From Pseudomonadota bacterium (GTDB lineage Bacteria; Myxococcota_A; UBA796; CAJQPC01), in NCBI GenBank assembly GCA_024228935.1, contig JAAESX010000083.1, positions 1 through 37,843 of the forward strand: a stretch of DNA of 37,843 nucleotides, written 5' to 3'. Position 1 is the first letter of the stretch. Each line of letters begins with the position of its first letter. Shown here in pieces: positions 16,077-24,075 of this stretch. The notes beneath the pieces are model-generated. The model did not search any database. It worked only from the letters and a program-made list of their open reading frames with translations, and was not told the origin of the DNA. The position numbers and the translations under genes were made by a program.

Positions 16077-16718
16077 TCAGCCTTCGCCGCCCCAGGAGCC
16101 GACGTCGAACTGGGAGGACCAGGCCGAGCAGGTCTCCCCGTCCTCGCAGTCATCCTCTCCCGAGGCCTGGCACGACAGCTCGCCGGCCGTCCCAGCCGAC
16201 GTGAACGCTGCGCGCAGCGACATCGACACCTCGTCGTAGTCGGGCTCGGTGATGTCATCGGTCACGTCGTAGCTCCCCGTCAGCTCCAACGGTTCGATGG
16301 GCAACTGGAGCGTGACCGACCCGGCGTCCAGCGCCACCAGGGTGACCTGCCAGGTCTCGTCCAGGCGCCCGTCCTCCGTCACGAAGGACATCGGCACGTC
16401 GAGCTCGATGCGGTCGAAGCACTCGACGCCGATCGCGGGTCCGCCGTCCTCGGGGTAGACCGCGGTGCTCTCGACGAAGCGCGCTGTGCCAGCGGGACCC
16501 AGCGTCAGCGTGAGCCCCGTCTCGGACCCGCTCTCCCAGGCCAGGGTCTCCGCGAAAGGACTGGGTGTCAGTGCCCGATCGACCAGCGCCTGGGCGGTGA
16601 AGCCCAGCGGCGTCTCGTCGTCCAGCGCGACGTCGGTGGCGACGTCCTCGCAGTAGGGCATCGATCCGCCCGAGTCTTCCTTGTTCAGGACACACGCCAT
16701 GAGAACGAGGGGCAGCAT
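16077..16718 (-). CDS. Lipoprotein of unknown function
   Basis: The 213-residue protein begins MLPLVLMACVLNKEDSGG, a very short lipoprotein leader with Cys at residue 9 and an acidic linker after it. The mature part is beta-rich and acidic (SFVTEDGRLDETWQVTLVAL, LELTGSYDVTDDI) with a Cys-containing C-terminus (LSCQASGEDDCEDGETCSAW) that could form disulfides outside the cytoplasm. ATG 16718 follows GGAGG. It is divergent from the next small lipoprotein gene across 73 bases. No family is recognised. Confidence 0.72.
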   Translation of the reverse strand: MLPLVLMACVLNKEDSGGSMPYCEDVATDVALDDETPLGFTAQALVDRALTPSPFAETLAWESGSETGLTLTLGPAGTARFVESTAVYPEDGGPAIGVECFDRIELDVPMSFVTEDGRLDETWQVTLVALDAGSVTLQLPIEPLELTGSYDVTDDITEPDYDEVSMSLRAAFTSAGTAGELSCQASGEDDCEDGETCSAWSSQFDVGSWGGEG

Positions 16719-16791
16719 GAGGACCTCCGTGTGGACCGGAACCGCTGCAAGGGGCGCGCCAGTCGGAATACAGAGCGCCGACGGAGGCCCC

Positions 16792-17151
16792 ATGATCGCG
16801 TTGCTCCTCGCCTGCTCCATCCCCGACGACCCCACCCAGCTGTACGGGCTGTGGGCCAACGTCGACGAGAACGACTTCGTCCGCGCCCGGGACATGGCCG
16901 CGTCCCACGACGAGACCGCCGACCTCACGCCGGCCTACCTCATCTACAACTACGACCTGGGGAACGACCCCCAGTGGGTCCAGGCCGGCCGGTACGACGT
17001 GCTCGAGGAGCACATCGTGACGTCGCCACAGGGCGAGAACGTCGACTACTCGAACCTGATCGTCGGCTGGGGCGGAGACTGGTTCGAGCTCGAGGTCGAC
17101 AAGGCCACCGGCGACACGCGCATCTACGAGGCCGTCGACGCCCTGCCTTGA
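16792..17151 (+). CDS. Small lipoprotein of unknown function
   Basis: The 119-residue protein starts MIALLLACSIPDDPTQLYG, with the lipobox Cys at residue 8. The mature region is acidic and aromatic (LWANVDENDFVRARDM, WGGDWFELEVDKATGD) and looks like a small beta domain. GGAGG four bases before ATG 16792 fixes the start. It may be co-transcribed with the COQ4-like gene that starts 31 bases after its stop. No family is recognised. Confidence 0.68.
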   Translation: MIALLLACSIPDDPTQLYGLWANVDENDFVRARDMAASHDETADLTPAYLIYNYDLGNDPQWVQAGRYDVLEEHIVTSPQGENVDYSNLIVGWGGDWFELEVDKATGDTRIYEAVDALP

Positions 17152-17182
17152 CGGGGACTCATGCGGGCGCAGCTTGGAGAGC

Positions 17183-17797
17183 ATGTCCCCATCACGCCAG
17201 ACCCTCGCGCTCGCGCGCGCGACCTTCTTCGCCGACAACGACTTCGGACTCGACGGTGGCTACGACGACGCGTGGTCCGCGGCGGTGTTCGGCACGGTCC
17301 CCTACCGCGTCCCCAATCCCCGGATCCGCGGCGAGGCGCTTCGCCTCCACGACCTGCACCACCTGGCGACCGGCTACGCCACCGACTGGCGGGGCGAGTC
17401 CGAGATCTCCGCGTGGGAGCTCGGGAGCGGGGGAGCCGGCTCGACCACGTACGCCTGGGTCATCGCGCTGTGGGGTCTCTTCACCGGCCTCGTCGCCCTG
17501 CCCAAGCGGATGTTCACCGCGTTCGTCCGCGGCCGCCGATCCGACAACCTGTACGGCCAGCCCTTCCGGCCCGAGATGCTCGGCTGGACGGTGGGCGAGC
17601 TCGAGGCCCGCCTCGGCGTGACCGAGCGCGCCAGCGCCAGGCCCGCCGATGTCCTCGCGTTCGCCGCCTGGAGCGCCGTGGCGGTCGGCTTCGGCCTCGT
17701 CTCGTCCGTGTTCGCGTTCGCCCTCGTCTCTACAGCCTGGCTGCGCTCACTCGCCCCGTGCTGCCCCTTGTCCTGCCCCGGGGCCACTCCAGCCTGA
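17183..17797 (+). CDS. COQ4-like protein with HDxxH(x11)E motif
   Basis: The 204-residue protein contains LRLHDLHHLATGYATDWRGE: His56, Asp57, His60, then exactly 11 residues to Glu72. This is the metal-site pattern that defines COQ4, a scaffold or C1-decarboxylase in ubiquinone biosynthesis. Two hydrophobic segments follow (about residues 93-110 and 160-185), suggesting membrane attachment. Most COQ4 proteins do not carry these as separate helices. ATG 17183 follows GGAG. The last about 17 residues overlap the convergent gene at 17747 and may be non-family tail. No other quinone gene is nearby, so a role in ubiquinone synthesis is inferred from motif only. Confidence 0.65.
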   Translation: MSPSRQTLALARATFFADNDFGLDGGYDDAWSAAVFGTVPYRVPNPRIRGEALRLHDLHHLATGYATDWRGESEISAWELGSGGAGSTTYAWVIALWGLFTGLVALPKRMFTAFVRGRRSDNLYGQPFRPEMLGWTVGELEARLGVTERASARPADVLAFAAWSAVAVGFGLVSSVFAFALVSTAWLRSLAPCCPLSCPGATPA

Positions 17798-18082
17798 GCG
17801 CATGTACCAGATGCCGGCCTCGGGGAGCGACGACAGGTGGCTCGGGCGCTCGAAGACCGGCAGCTCCCGCTCCGGCGTCCGTGCCGTGAAGATCCAGGCC
17901 GCGAACCGGACCTCGTCGGGCGTGCCGCGCTCCAGGTGCTCGAGCGCTTCGGCGACCACCCGCTCGAAGCCAGCGTCGTCCAGCGCACGCAGTCCGTCCT
18001 GCATCGCGTGGATCTTGTCGAGGTGCTCGATGCCGCTGCGCACGGGCAGCGTCGCGAGCGAGACCCAAGCCGCGTACGTCAC
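17747..18082 (-). CDS. Small protein of unknown function coupled to flavoprotein gene
   Basis: The 111-residue protein is soluble and helical (MQDGLRALDDAGFERVVAEA is a typical stretch). Its GTG start (18082) overlaps the TGA stop of the upstream HI0933-type flavoprotein gene as GTGA, which supports it as a real translationally coupled gene. It overlaps the COQ4-like gene by 51 bases at the 3' ends. No family is recognised. Confidence 0.6.
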   Translation of the reverse strand: MTYAAWVSLATLPVRSGIEHLDKIHAMQDGLRALDDAGFERVVAEALEHLERGTPDEVRFAAWIFTARTPERELPVFERPSHLSSLPEAGIWYMRSGWSGPGAGQGAARGE

Positions 18083-19293
18083 CGCTTTGATGCCGCTCGC
18101 GCCGCCAGCGCCGCGGTCGAGAATGCCGCCTGGAAGTTGAAGCCGCCGATCGGCCCGGTCAGGTCGAGCAGCTCGCCGAAGACGAACAGTCCCGGCGTCT
18201 TGCGGACCTCCATGGTGCCGCGGTCGACCTCGCTCAGCGCCAGTCCACCCGCCGTCACCTCGGCCTTCGAGAAGCCCAGGCTGCCCGAGATGGGGATGCG
18301 CAGACCCTTCGCCTCGTCGATCAGCCGATGTCGCGCCGCCTTGGGGATCTGGTTCAGCCGCGGGTTCCCGTCCGCGAGCCCGGCCTGCCGCGCGACCGTC
18401 TCGACCAACCTACGAGGCAGCGGGAGGATGCTCGCCAGCCGCGGAGAGCCCGGTCGACCCGCGCCAGCGACGAGCTCGGCCCGCAGCTGCTCCCAGGAGA
18501 TGTCGGGCACCAGGTCGAGGCGAGCCTCGCGCAGGCCGCCGCGGGTGACGCAGTCGGACAGGTCCATCGGGCCCGGACCGGAGAGCCCCTTGTGCGTGAA
18601 GAGCACCGGGCGCCGCCGACGACGCTTGCCGAACCGCAGCTCGCCGTCCACGGAGATGCCGCTCAGGTCGTGGATCCATGCGGCCGGACTGGCCAGGGGC
18701 ACCAACGCGGGGACCGGGTCCACCACCTTCAGGCCGAGACGACGGAGCCACGGGTAGCCATCGCCGGTGGTGCCGGTCTTGGGGAAGCTCTTGCCGCCCG
18801 TGCACAGCAGCAGCCGCTCGCACAGCACCCGGCCGTCGCGAAGGTGGGCGACCCAGCCGCCCTCGTGGGGCTCGATGTCGACCACCTCGCTGCCGAGGCG
18901 AAAGACCGCGCCGGCCTCGCGGGCATCCCGCTGAAGCGCGTTCCGGACCTCGAGCGCCGAGTCCGAGGCCGGGAAGACCTTCTCGAACTCGGGCTCGACC
19001 TTCGTGCGGACGCCCAGCGCCTCGAAGTGGGACCGGACACCCTGGGGGGTCAGCGACCGCAGCGCCGGACGGATGAAGTCGTGCGCGTGGCCGAAGTGGC
19101 GAGCGGTCTGGTCGGCTTCGAGCGTGGTCGTGAGGTTGCAGCGACTGCCGCCGCTCGAGAGCACCTTCGAGCCGGTCCGGGGGGTCTTCTCCAGCACCAG
19201 CGTCTGCATCCCGACCCGCGCGCACGCCGCCGCCGCCCAGAGCCCGGCCGCGCCAGCGCCCACGATGCAGATCTCGGTCTTCGTCTCGCTCAT
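18079..19293 (-). CDS. HI0933-family FAD-dependent oxidoreductase
   Basis: The 404-residue flavoprotein has an N-terminal FAD-binding motif (CIVGAGAAGLWAAAACARVG), the family signature GSKVLSSGGSRCNLT, a second dinucleotide-contact region (LLLCTGGKSFPKTGTTGDG), LFTHKGLSGPGPM and a C-terminal GLFVFGELLDLTGPIGGFNF. All match the HI0933/YhiN/BaiN group, cytosolic flavoproteins of mostly unknown substrate. Length and motifs are complete. ATG at 19293 is preceded by a palindromic divergent intergenic region. The downstream small gene is coupled through GTGA. Confidence 0.9.
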   Translation of the reverse strand: MSETKTEICIVGAGAAGLWAAAACARVGMQTLVLEKTPRTGSKVLSSGGSRCNLTTTLEADQTARHFGHAHDFIRPALRSLTPQGVRSHFEALGVRTKVEPEFEKVFPASDSALEVRNALQRDAREAGAVFRLGSEVVDIEPHEGGWVAHLRDGRVLCERLLLCTGGKSFPKTGTTGDGYPWLRRLGLKVVDPVPALVPLASPAAWIHDLSGISVDGELRFGKRRRRRPVLFTHKGLSGPGPMDLSDCVTRGGLREARLDLVPDISWEQLRAELVAGAGRPGSPRLASILPLPRRLVETVARQAGLADGNPRLNQIPKAARHRLIDEAKGLRIPISGSLGFSKAEVTAGGLALSEVDRGTMEVRKTPGLFVFGELLDLTGPIGGFNFQAAFSTAALAARAASKR

Positions 19294-19302
19294 GTCCGGG
19301 CG

Positions 19303-19314
19303 CTATCGCGATAG
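19303..19314. promoter_or_regulatory. 12-base palindrome in divergent promoter region
   Basis: CTATCGCGATAG is a perfect palindrome in the 40 bases between the divergent flavoprotein (19293) and small unknown gene (19334). A similar half, GCGCTATCG, lies at 20334-20342 in the next divergent gap. It could be an operator or a -10 type element read on either strand. The call rests on symmetry and place only. Confidence 0.4.
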
Positions 19315-19333
19315 AGACGACGCGGAGCGCCCG

Positions 19334-19585
19334 ATGATCTACCTCTACAGCCACGAGAACCTGCGCCGCTGGAACCGCGGCGAGCTCAAGGTCCAGATCA
19401 ACGTCCCCGACCAGACCCGCCCGCTCGGGTGGTGCGACGGGACCGACGAGGACGAAGAGGAGCTTCGCAGCATCGCCGAGGCCGAAGACGTCGAGAACCT
19501 GCCCATCCAGAAGCGCATCCTGAAGACCGGACGTGAGCTCTGGACCGTGGGCCACCCGCCCGAGCCCTGGGTCGAGGAGTTCTAG
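19334..19585 (+). CDS. Small acidic protein of unknown function
   Basis: The 83-residue soluble protein begins MIYLYSHENLRRWNRGELKV. It has a very acidic centre (DGTDEDEEELRSIAEAEDVE) and ends in PPEPWVEEF. ATG 19334 follows GGAG at a spacing of seven. It stands alone between a divergent flavoprotein and a convergent broken methyltransferase whose stop is 12 bases beyond. No family is recognised. Confidence 0.62.
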   Translation: MIYLYSHENLRRWNRGELKVQINVPDQTRPLGWCDGTDEDEEELRSIAEAEDVENLPIQKRILKTGRELWTVGHPPEPWVEEF

Positions 19586-19597
19586 GACCGCAGGGAC

Positions 19598-20313
19598 CTA
19601 GGGAGCCCGCAGTCCGCGGAACATCCCCGAGAAGTACGGCGGGTCGTCGAGCCCTCGGTCGACGACCTCGACCGTGAAGCCGGCCTCGGTCAACCACCGG
19701 ACCCAGTCCGCCTCCAAGAAGAGCCCCTCGACGTGCCGCTCGTGACGCGACTGGACCTCGTCCCCGTCTCGCACCAGCAGCGCGTAGTCCACGACGTACG
19801 AGGCAGCGTCGCGACGACGCGTCCACTCGACGCCGCGCAGCCCGAGCTCGCCCGAGTCGCACGAGATCAGGGCCGAGTTGTCGATGAAGGAGCCGACGGT
19901 GCAGTCCGGCACGAACAGCGCCACCCCGCCGGGCCGCAGGTGAGCGTGCGCCGTGCGGGCCATGGCGACCACATCGTCGCGGCTCCGCATGTAGCAGATG
20001 GCGTCGTGGACGAGGACCGCGTCGAAGGTGCGGTCCAGCCGCAGCGACCTCATGTCCCCCAGGACGTGCTCGCAGCCGGGGTTCTGGGCGCAGCTGAGCG
20101 CCAGTCCCCCGACAGGTCCGTCAGCACGCAGTCGAGCTCCCGAGACAGGAACCAGGCGTTGTTGCCCGCGCCCGCTCCCAGCTCGAGCAGGACGTGCCGT
20201 CCGGGGCCCAGCACATGCCGGATCGCCTGGACGAAGACGGCGGCCTCGTCCTCGTGGTCCTGGCGCGAGTCCAACAGCGCGCACCAGCGGGTCCAGTCCG
20301 AGTAGAGCGTCAT
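19598..20313 (-). pseudogene. SAM-dependent methyltransferase with frameshift
   Basis: The N-terminal frame starts MTLYSDWTRWCALLDSRQDH. It includes the SAM motif LLELGAGAGNNAWFLSRELD and VLTDLS, then loses sense at about 20112. The downstream frame continues LALSCAQNPGCEHVLGDMRS, TFDAVLVHDAICYM, LRPGGVALFVPD and a normal C-terminus (PPYFSGMFRGLRAP). The two halves join if one base is added at the run of five C (plus strand) near 20116, so a single-base deletion explains it. A homopolymer site makes a sequencing error quite possible. ATG 20313 is used; GTG 20319 is an alternative. As written the catalytic domain is split. Confidence 0.75.
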
Positions 20314-20348
20314 GTCCACCCCCGGCCTGTAGCGCGCTATCGTCCGGC

Positions 20349-21188
20349 ATGGTCCCGCTCCTCCTCCTCCTGGCCTGCTCCGACGAGGAGCCGACCCGAG
20401 AGCGGCCGGACCTGACGCCCGTGGACGACACCCCGTGGACCGCCGAGCCCCCGAGCCCGACGTGGTCCGCGGCCCAGGTCGAGGCCGTCCTCCAGGCCGC
20501 CATCGACGGAGGGGTGCCCGAGCCCATCGCCATCCGCGACGCCTACCTCGGCCTGTTCGACGACCACGCGGACGGCGTCTGCCCGTCAGGCACGGACTAC
20601 AGCCTGCCCGGGGACTACCAGGCGTGCACCACCGAGGACGGCGCCGTCTTCTACGGACACGCCGAGTACGAGCCGGTCGACAACACCCACGAGCGGGGCT
20701 TCTACCTGCTGGGCGACTGCTACATCATCGACCCGGACGGCGACCGATTCGAGGGCGCGGGCGAGCTCCAGGTGACCATCTTCGAGGAGGGCGACTGGAC
20801 CATCGTCGAGTCGATGGTCATGGGCACGTGGGGCTACCCCGCAGCCGGCGGCTTCCTCGAGCAGGACAACGCCAGCGCCATGTTCATCATCGCCAGCACC
20901 GAGGCCTCCGGCTCGGATCTGTACCTGGACGGGACGATGGGCAACGCCGACGCCGCCTTGTCCTTCGAGCTGCTCGTCGACACCCGGCCGTGTGACCACC
21001 AGCTCACCGGGACCGTGTCGGTTCGGGAGCCCTCGGGGTACTGGCACACCATCACGTTCGTCCAGGACTGTGATGGCTGCGGCGACGTGGTCTTCGCCGA
21101 CGACCAGGAGCTGGGCCAGATCTGTGTCGACCCGACGCCGCTGGTCGAGGGCCCCATGGCCGCGCTGGTCGGGGAAGCCACACAGTGA
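20349..21188 (+). CDS. Cys-rich lipoprotein, cassette gene A1
   Basis: The 279-residue protein begins MVPLLLLLACSDEEPT with the lipobox Cys at residue 10, then an acidic/Pro linker. The mature part has paired cysteines (GVCPSGTDY, QACTTEDG, RPCDHQL, CDGCGD, GQICVD) and the blocks GHAEYEP and IIDPDGDRFEGAG. The product of the gene at 26750-27556 shares this order of blocks (GVAEYFR, IIDPEGQVFEVGAG, GEVCVD), so they are paralogs. The last four bases overlap the start of B1 (GTGA). It is probably an outer-membrane or periplasmic partner of the cytochrome-like B1 protein. No outside family is recognised. Confidence 0.72.
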   Translation: MVPLLLLLACSDEEPTRERPDLTPVDDTPWTAEPPSPTWSAAQVEAVLQAAIDGGVPEPIAIRDAYLGLFDDHADGVCPSGTDYSLPGDYQACTTEDGAVFYGHAEYEPVDNTHERGFYLLGDCYIIDPDGDRFEGAGELQVTIFEEGDWTIVESMVMGTWGYPAAGGFLEQDNASAMFIIASTEASGSDLYLDGTMGNADAALSFELLVDTRPCDHQLTGTVSVREPSGYWHTITFVQDCDGCGDVVFADDQELGQICVDPTPLVEGPMAALVGEATQ

Positions 21189-22789
21189 TCCTCCTGCTCG
21201 CCGCCTGCAACGGAGCTCCCGAGCCGGAGTCGCAGCCTCGCTTCGAGGAGCTCCCCGCCCCTCGCCTGATGCGAAGGATGAGCCTCGATCTGCGTGGGGT
21301 GCTGCCGACGACAGACGAACTGGACGCCATCGAGAGCGACCCCGAGCTGCTCGCCGACTACCGCACACAGTGGCTCGACGACCCGCGCTTCGAGGAGCGC
21401 ATGGTCGACGTGTACGGTGAGCAGTGGCAGACCCGCATCGACATGTTCCACGTCTTCTGGACCGAATACACCGCGCTCGACGACGAAGGGGACGCCATCG
21501 AGTACGCCTTCGAGCGCAGCGTGAGCGACGAGCCGCTGCGATTGCTCGCACACATCGCCGCGACCGACGCGCCCTGGTCGGACGCGGTGACCGCCGACTA
21601 CACGATGGCGAACCCACTGCTCGAGGAGATCTGGCCGCTGGAGCGGGACGGGGGCGATGGCTGGACCACCGCACACTACACAGATGGTCGCCCCCCGGTC
21701 GGCGTGCTGGGGACCAACGGTCTGTGGTGGCGCTACCACTCGACCGTCACGAACTTCAACCGAGCCCGCGTCGGTGTGATGATGAGACTGCTCGTCTGCC
21801 ACGACATCCAGGCGCGCGCCGTGAGCTTCAGCGAGGCCCCGTCCCTGGCCGAGGGCGAGTCGCTCGAGAGGGCCATCCGCGAGGAGGCCTACTGTGTCGG
21901 GTGCCACTCGGTCATCGACCCGGCCGCCGCGAGCCTGTTCGGGTTCTGGGCCGCCAACGAGCACAGCGCCACCGAGATCGACACCTACCACCCCGAACGC
22001 GAGCAGCTCGGCGAACAGACCCTGGGCGTCGAGATGGGCTGGTACGGCACCCCCGTCTACAACCTCGAGGAGCTGGGGACCGCCATCGCCGCGGACCCCC
22101 GCTACGACCGCTGCGCCGTCGAGAGCATGGCAACCTCGTTCTGGCGTCGACCGGTCGACCGGGTCGAGGACGTCGAGCTGCTGCACGACCTCGAGGTGGC
22201 GTTCCAGGCCGAGGGAAGCCGCGTGAAGCCACTGCTGGTCGCGCTGACCGACACCCCCGAGTACCGCGCTCGAGCCATCGGGGCGGGCGCGGACGAGTCC
22301 ACCATCGAGAGCGCCGTCCCCGTTCGCCTGATGACGCCCGACCTGCTGCAGTCCTCGCTCGCGGACGCCACCGGCTTCGAGTGGACGACCGACGGCTTCG
22401 AGCAGCTTCGGAACGACACCTACGGCTACCGGCTGCTGCTCGGTGGGGTCGACGGCGTCTACCTGACCCGCCCCCAGTCCCGACCCGGCGTGACCTGGGC
22501 CGCGGCCACCCAGCGACTCGCCGAAGGAGCGGCCTGGACCGCCGTGCAGGGCCTGGGCAGCGAGGGGCTGCTCGCGGACGTCGCCGAGGCGGACCGGCCG
22601 GGCGACGTGGCGTTCGACCAGGCCCTCGACGACGTCGTCTGGCGGCTCCACGCCCGCCACCCGAGCGACGGAGAGGCCCAGGACCTGGGCGCGCTCTGGC
22701 AGACGCTCGCCGACGACGACGACACGGTGGCCGCCTGGTCCGGCGTCCTGACCGCGCTGCTCCGTGACCCCGAGTTCCTGACCTACTGA
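21185..22789 (+). CDS. DUF1549-like lipoprotein with c-type heme motif, cassette gene B1
   Basis: The 534-residue protein starts MILLLAACNGAPEPE (GTG start; Cys at residue 8). Residues about 25-80 have the DUF1549-like pattern PRLMRRMSLDLRGVLPTTDE, known from planctomycete-type cytochrome proteins. A heme-binding CVGCH lies at about 237-241, followed by SVIDPAAASLFGFW, the layout of DUF1588-type segments. The block TNGLWWRY is shared with the paralog B2. The GTGA overlap with A1 and the TGATG overlap with C1 show a coupled three-gene unit. It is likely exported and heme-bearing, acting with the DUF1501 protein. Reaction and substrate are unknown. Confidence 0.75.
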   Translation: MILLLAACNGAPEPESQPRFEELPAPRLMRRMSLDLRGVLPTTDELDAIESDPELLADYRTQWLDDPRFEERMVDVYGEQWQTRIDMFHVFWTEYTALDDEGDAIEYAFERSVSDEPLRLLAHIAATDAPWSDAVTADYTMANPLLEEIWPLERDGGDGWTTAHYTDGRPPVGVLGTNGLWWRYHSTVTNFNRARVGVMMRLLVCHDIQARAVSFSEAPSLAEGESLERAIREEAYCVGCHSVIDPAAASLFGFWAANEHSATEIDTYHPEREQLGEQTLGVEMGWYGTPVYNLEELGTAIAADPRYDRCAVESMATSFWRRPVDRVEDVELLHDLEVAFQAEGSRVKPLLVALTDTPEYRARAIGAGADESTIESAVPVRLMTPDLLQSSLADATGFEWTTDGFEQLRNDTYGYRLLLGGVDGVYLTRPQSRPGVTWAAATQRLAEGAAWTAVQGLGSEGLLADVAEADRPGDVAFDQALDDVVWRLHARHPSDGEAQDLGALWQTLADDDDTVAAWSGVLTALLRDPEFLTY

Positions 22790-24072
22790 TGCCGTTCCGC
22801 CACCCCAGCCGCCGCGACATGGCTCGCCTCCTCGCCCTGACGGGTGCCGGGCTCGGCCTGGGCTCCAGCCGCGCGCTCGCCGGACCGCTGCCGCTGAGCG
22901 CCAAGGACCGGCGGTTCCTGTTCGTCTACACCAAGGGGGGCTGGGACCCGACCTGGGCGCTCGCCCCCATGTTCGACAGTCCGTACGTCGACGTCGACGA
23001 CAACAGCTTCGAGACGACGGCCGGCGACATCCCCTACGTGGCCAGCTGGGAGCGCCCCGCGGTCGGCCAGTTCATGCAGGACTGGTCGGACCGCATCTGC
23101 CTGCTCCACGGCATGGAGGTCCGAGCGGTGACGCACGGCCAGTGCGTCCAGCTCGTGATGACCGGGACCAACGACATCCGGGCCGACGACTTCGCCTCGA
23201 CCCTGGCGGGGGGTGCTTCGGATCTCCTGCTCCCCAGTCTGGTCATCAGCGGCCCCAGCTACACGACCCGGTTCGCCAGCGACATCGTGCGCGTCGGGGA
23301 GAACGGACAGCTGGCCGGGCTGCTCGACGGCGCCGCGCTGGACGACCAGGAGGTCCAGCTCCCCAGCCCATCCGGCGGCGAGGCCATCGAGGACTACGTC
23401 CGACGCCGCGCCCAGGAGTTCCGCGACGCATCCACAGACGGCGGCAACGGCGAGAAGGTCGCTGCGGATCTCGAGGCCTCGCTGGACCGGCTCGTCGACG
23501 TTCGAGCGCTGGCAGGAGAGGTCGACCTGACCGTCGAGGAGCCCGAGGACGGCTACCTGCCCGTCAGCGAGCGCGCGATGCCCGCCCTCACCTGTCTCGA
23601 GCTCGGCCTGTCGCGCGTCGCGATGGTCGAGCACACCGGCCTGCTCGGCAAGAACTGGGACACCCACGCGAACGCCCACATGCAGAGCGCCCACTACCAG
23701 GTGCTGTTCGAGGATCTGGCCATCCTGCTCGAGGAGCTGGAGACGCGCCCCGGTCCGGCCGGCGGGAGCCTGCTCGACGAGACCTGCGTGGTCGTCTTCA
23801 GCGAGATGGGCCGAGCGCCCCAGCTGAACGCCATGTTCGGGAAGGACCACTGGACGTATACGAGCGCCATGCTGCTGGGCAGCGGCGTCGCCGGGGGTCA
23901 GGTCGTCGGCGGCTACGACGTGGGGCTGATCGGCGAGCCCACCGACTTCGCGACGGGCGACGTCAGCTCGACGGGTCGACGCATCACGTCGGCGGACTTC
24001 GGAGCCACACTGCTGGCCCTGGGAGACGAGGAGTCGGCCATCGGCGAGCCGGTCACCGCGATCCTGGCCTGA
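22789..24072 (+). CDS. DUF1501 protein, Tat signal, cassette gene C1
   Basis: The 427-residue protein has a twin-arginine leader (SRRDMARLLALTGAGLGLG) and then DUF1501 landmarks: VYTKGGWDPTWALAPMF, LLGKNWDTHANAH, CVVVFSEMGRAPQLN and GKDHWTYTSAMLLGSGVAGG. DUF1501 proteins have an alkaline phosphatase/sulfatase-like fold and usually pair with DUF1549 or DUF1800 partners. That matches B1 upstream with a TGATG one-base overlap. It is exported folded, consistent with a bound cofactor or metal. Its stop is three bases from that of the convergent paralog C2. Confidence 0.85.
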   Translation: MPFRHPSRRDMARLLALTGAGLGLGSSRALAGPLPLSAKDRRFLFVYTKGGWDPTWALAPMFDSPYVDVDDNSFETTAGDIPYVASWERPAVGQFMQDWSDRICLLHGMEVRAVTHGQCVQLVMTGTNDIRADDFASTLAGGASDLLLPSLVISGPSYTTRFASDIVRVGENGQLAGLLDGAALDDQEVQLPSPSGGEAIEDYVRRRAQEFRDASTDGGNGEKVAADLEASLDRLVDVRALAGEVDLTVEEPEDGYLPVSERAMPALTCLELGLSRVAMVEHTGLLGKNWDTHANAHMQSAHYQVLFEDLAILLEELETRPGPAGGSLLDETCVVVFSEMGRAPQLNAMFGKDHWTYTSAMLLGSGVAGGQVVGGYDVGLIGEPTDFATGDVSSTGRRITSADFGATLLALGDEESAIGEPVTAILA

Positions 24073-24075
24073 GGC

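Noticed and set aside
17183..18082. Toxin-antitoxin pair from the small gene at 17747 and the COQ4-like gene
   Set aside because: The genes are convergent, the COQ4 motif explains one, and the other is coupled to the flavoprotein gene. Nothing resembles a toxin fold.
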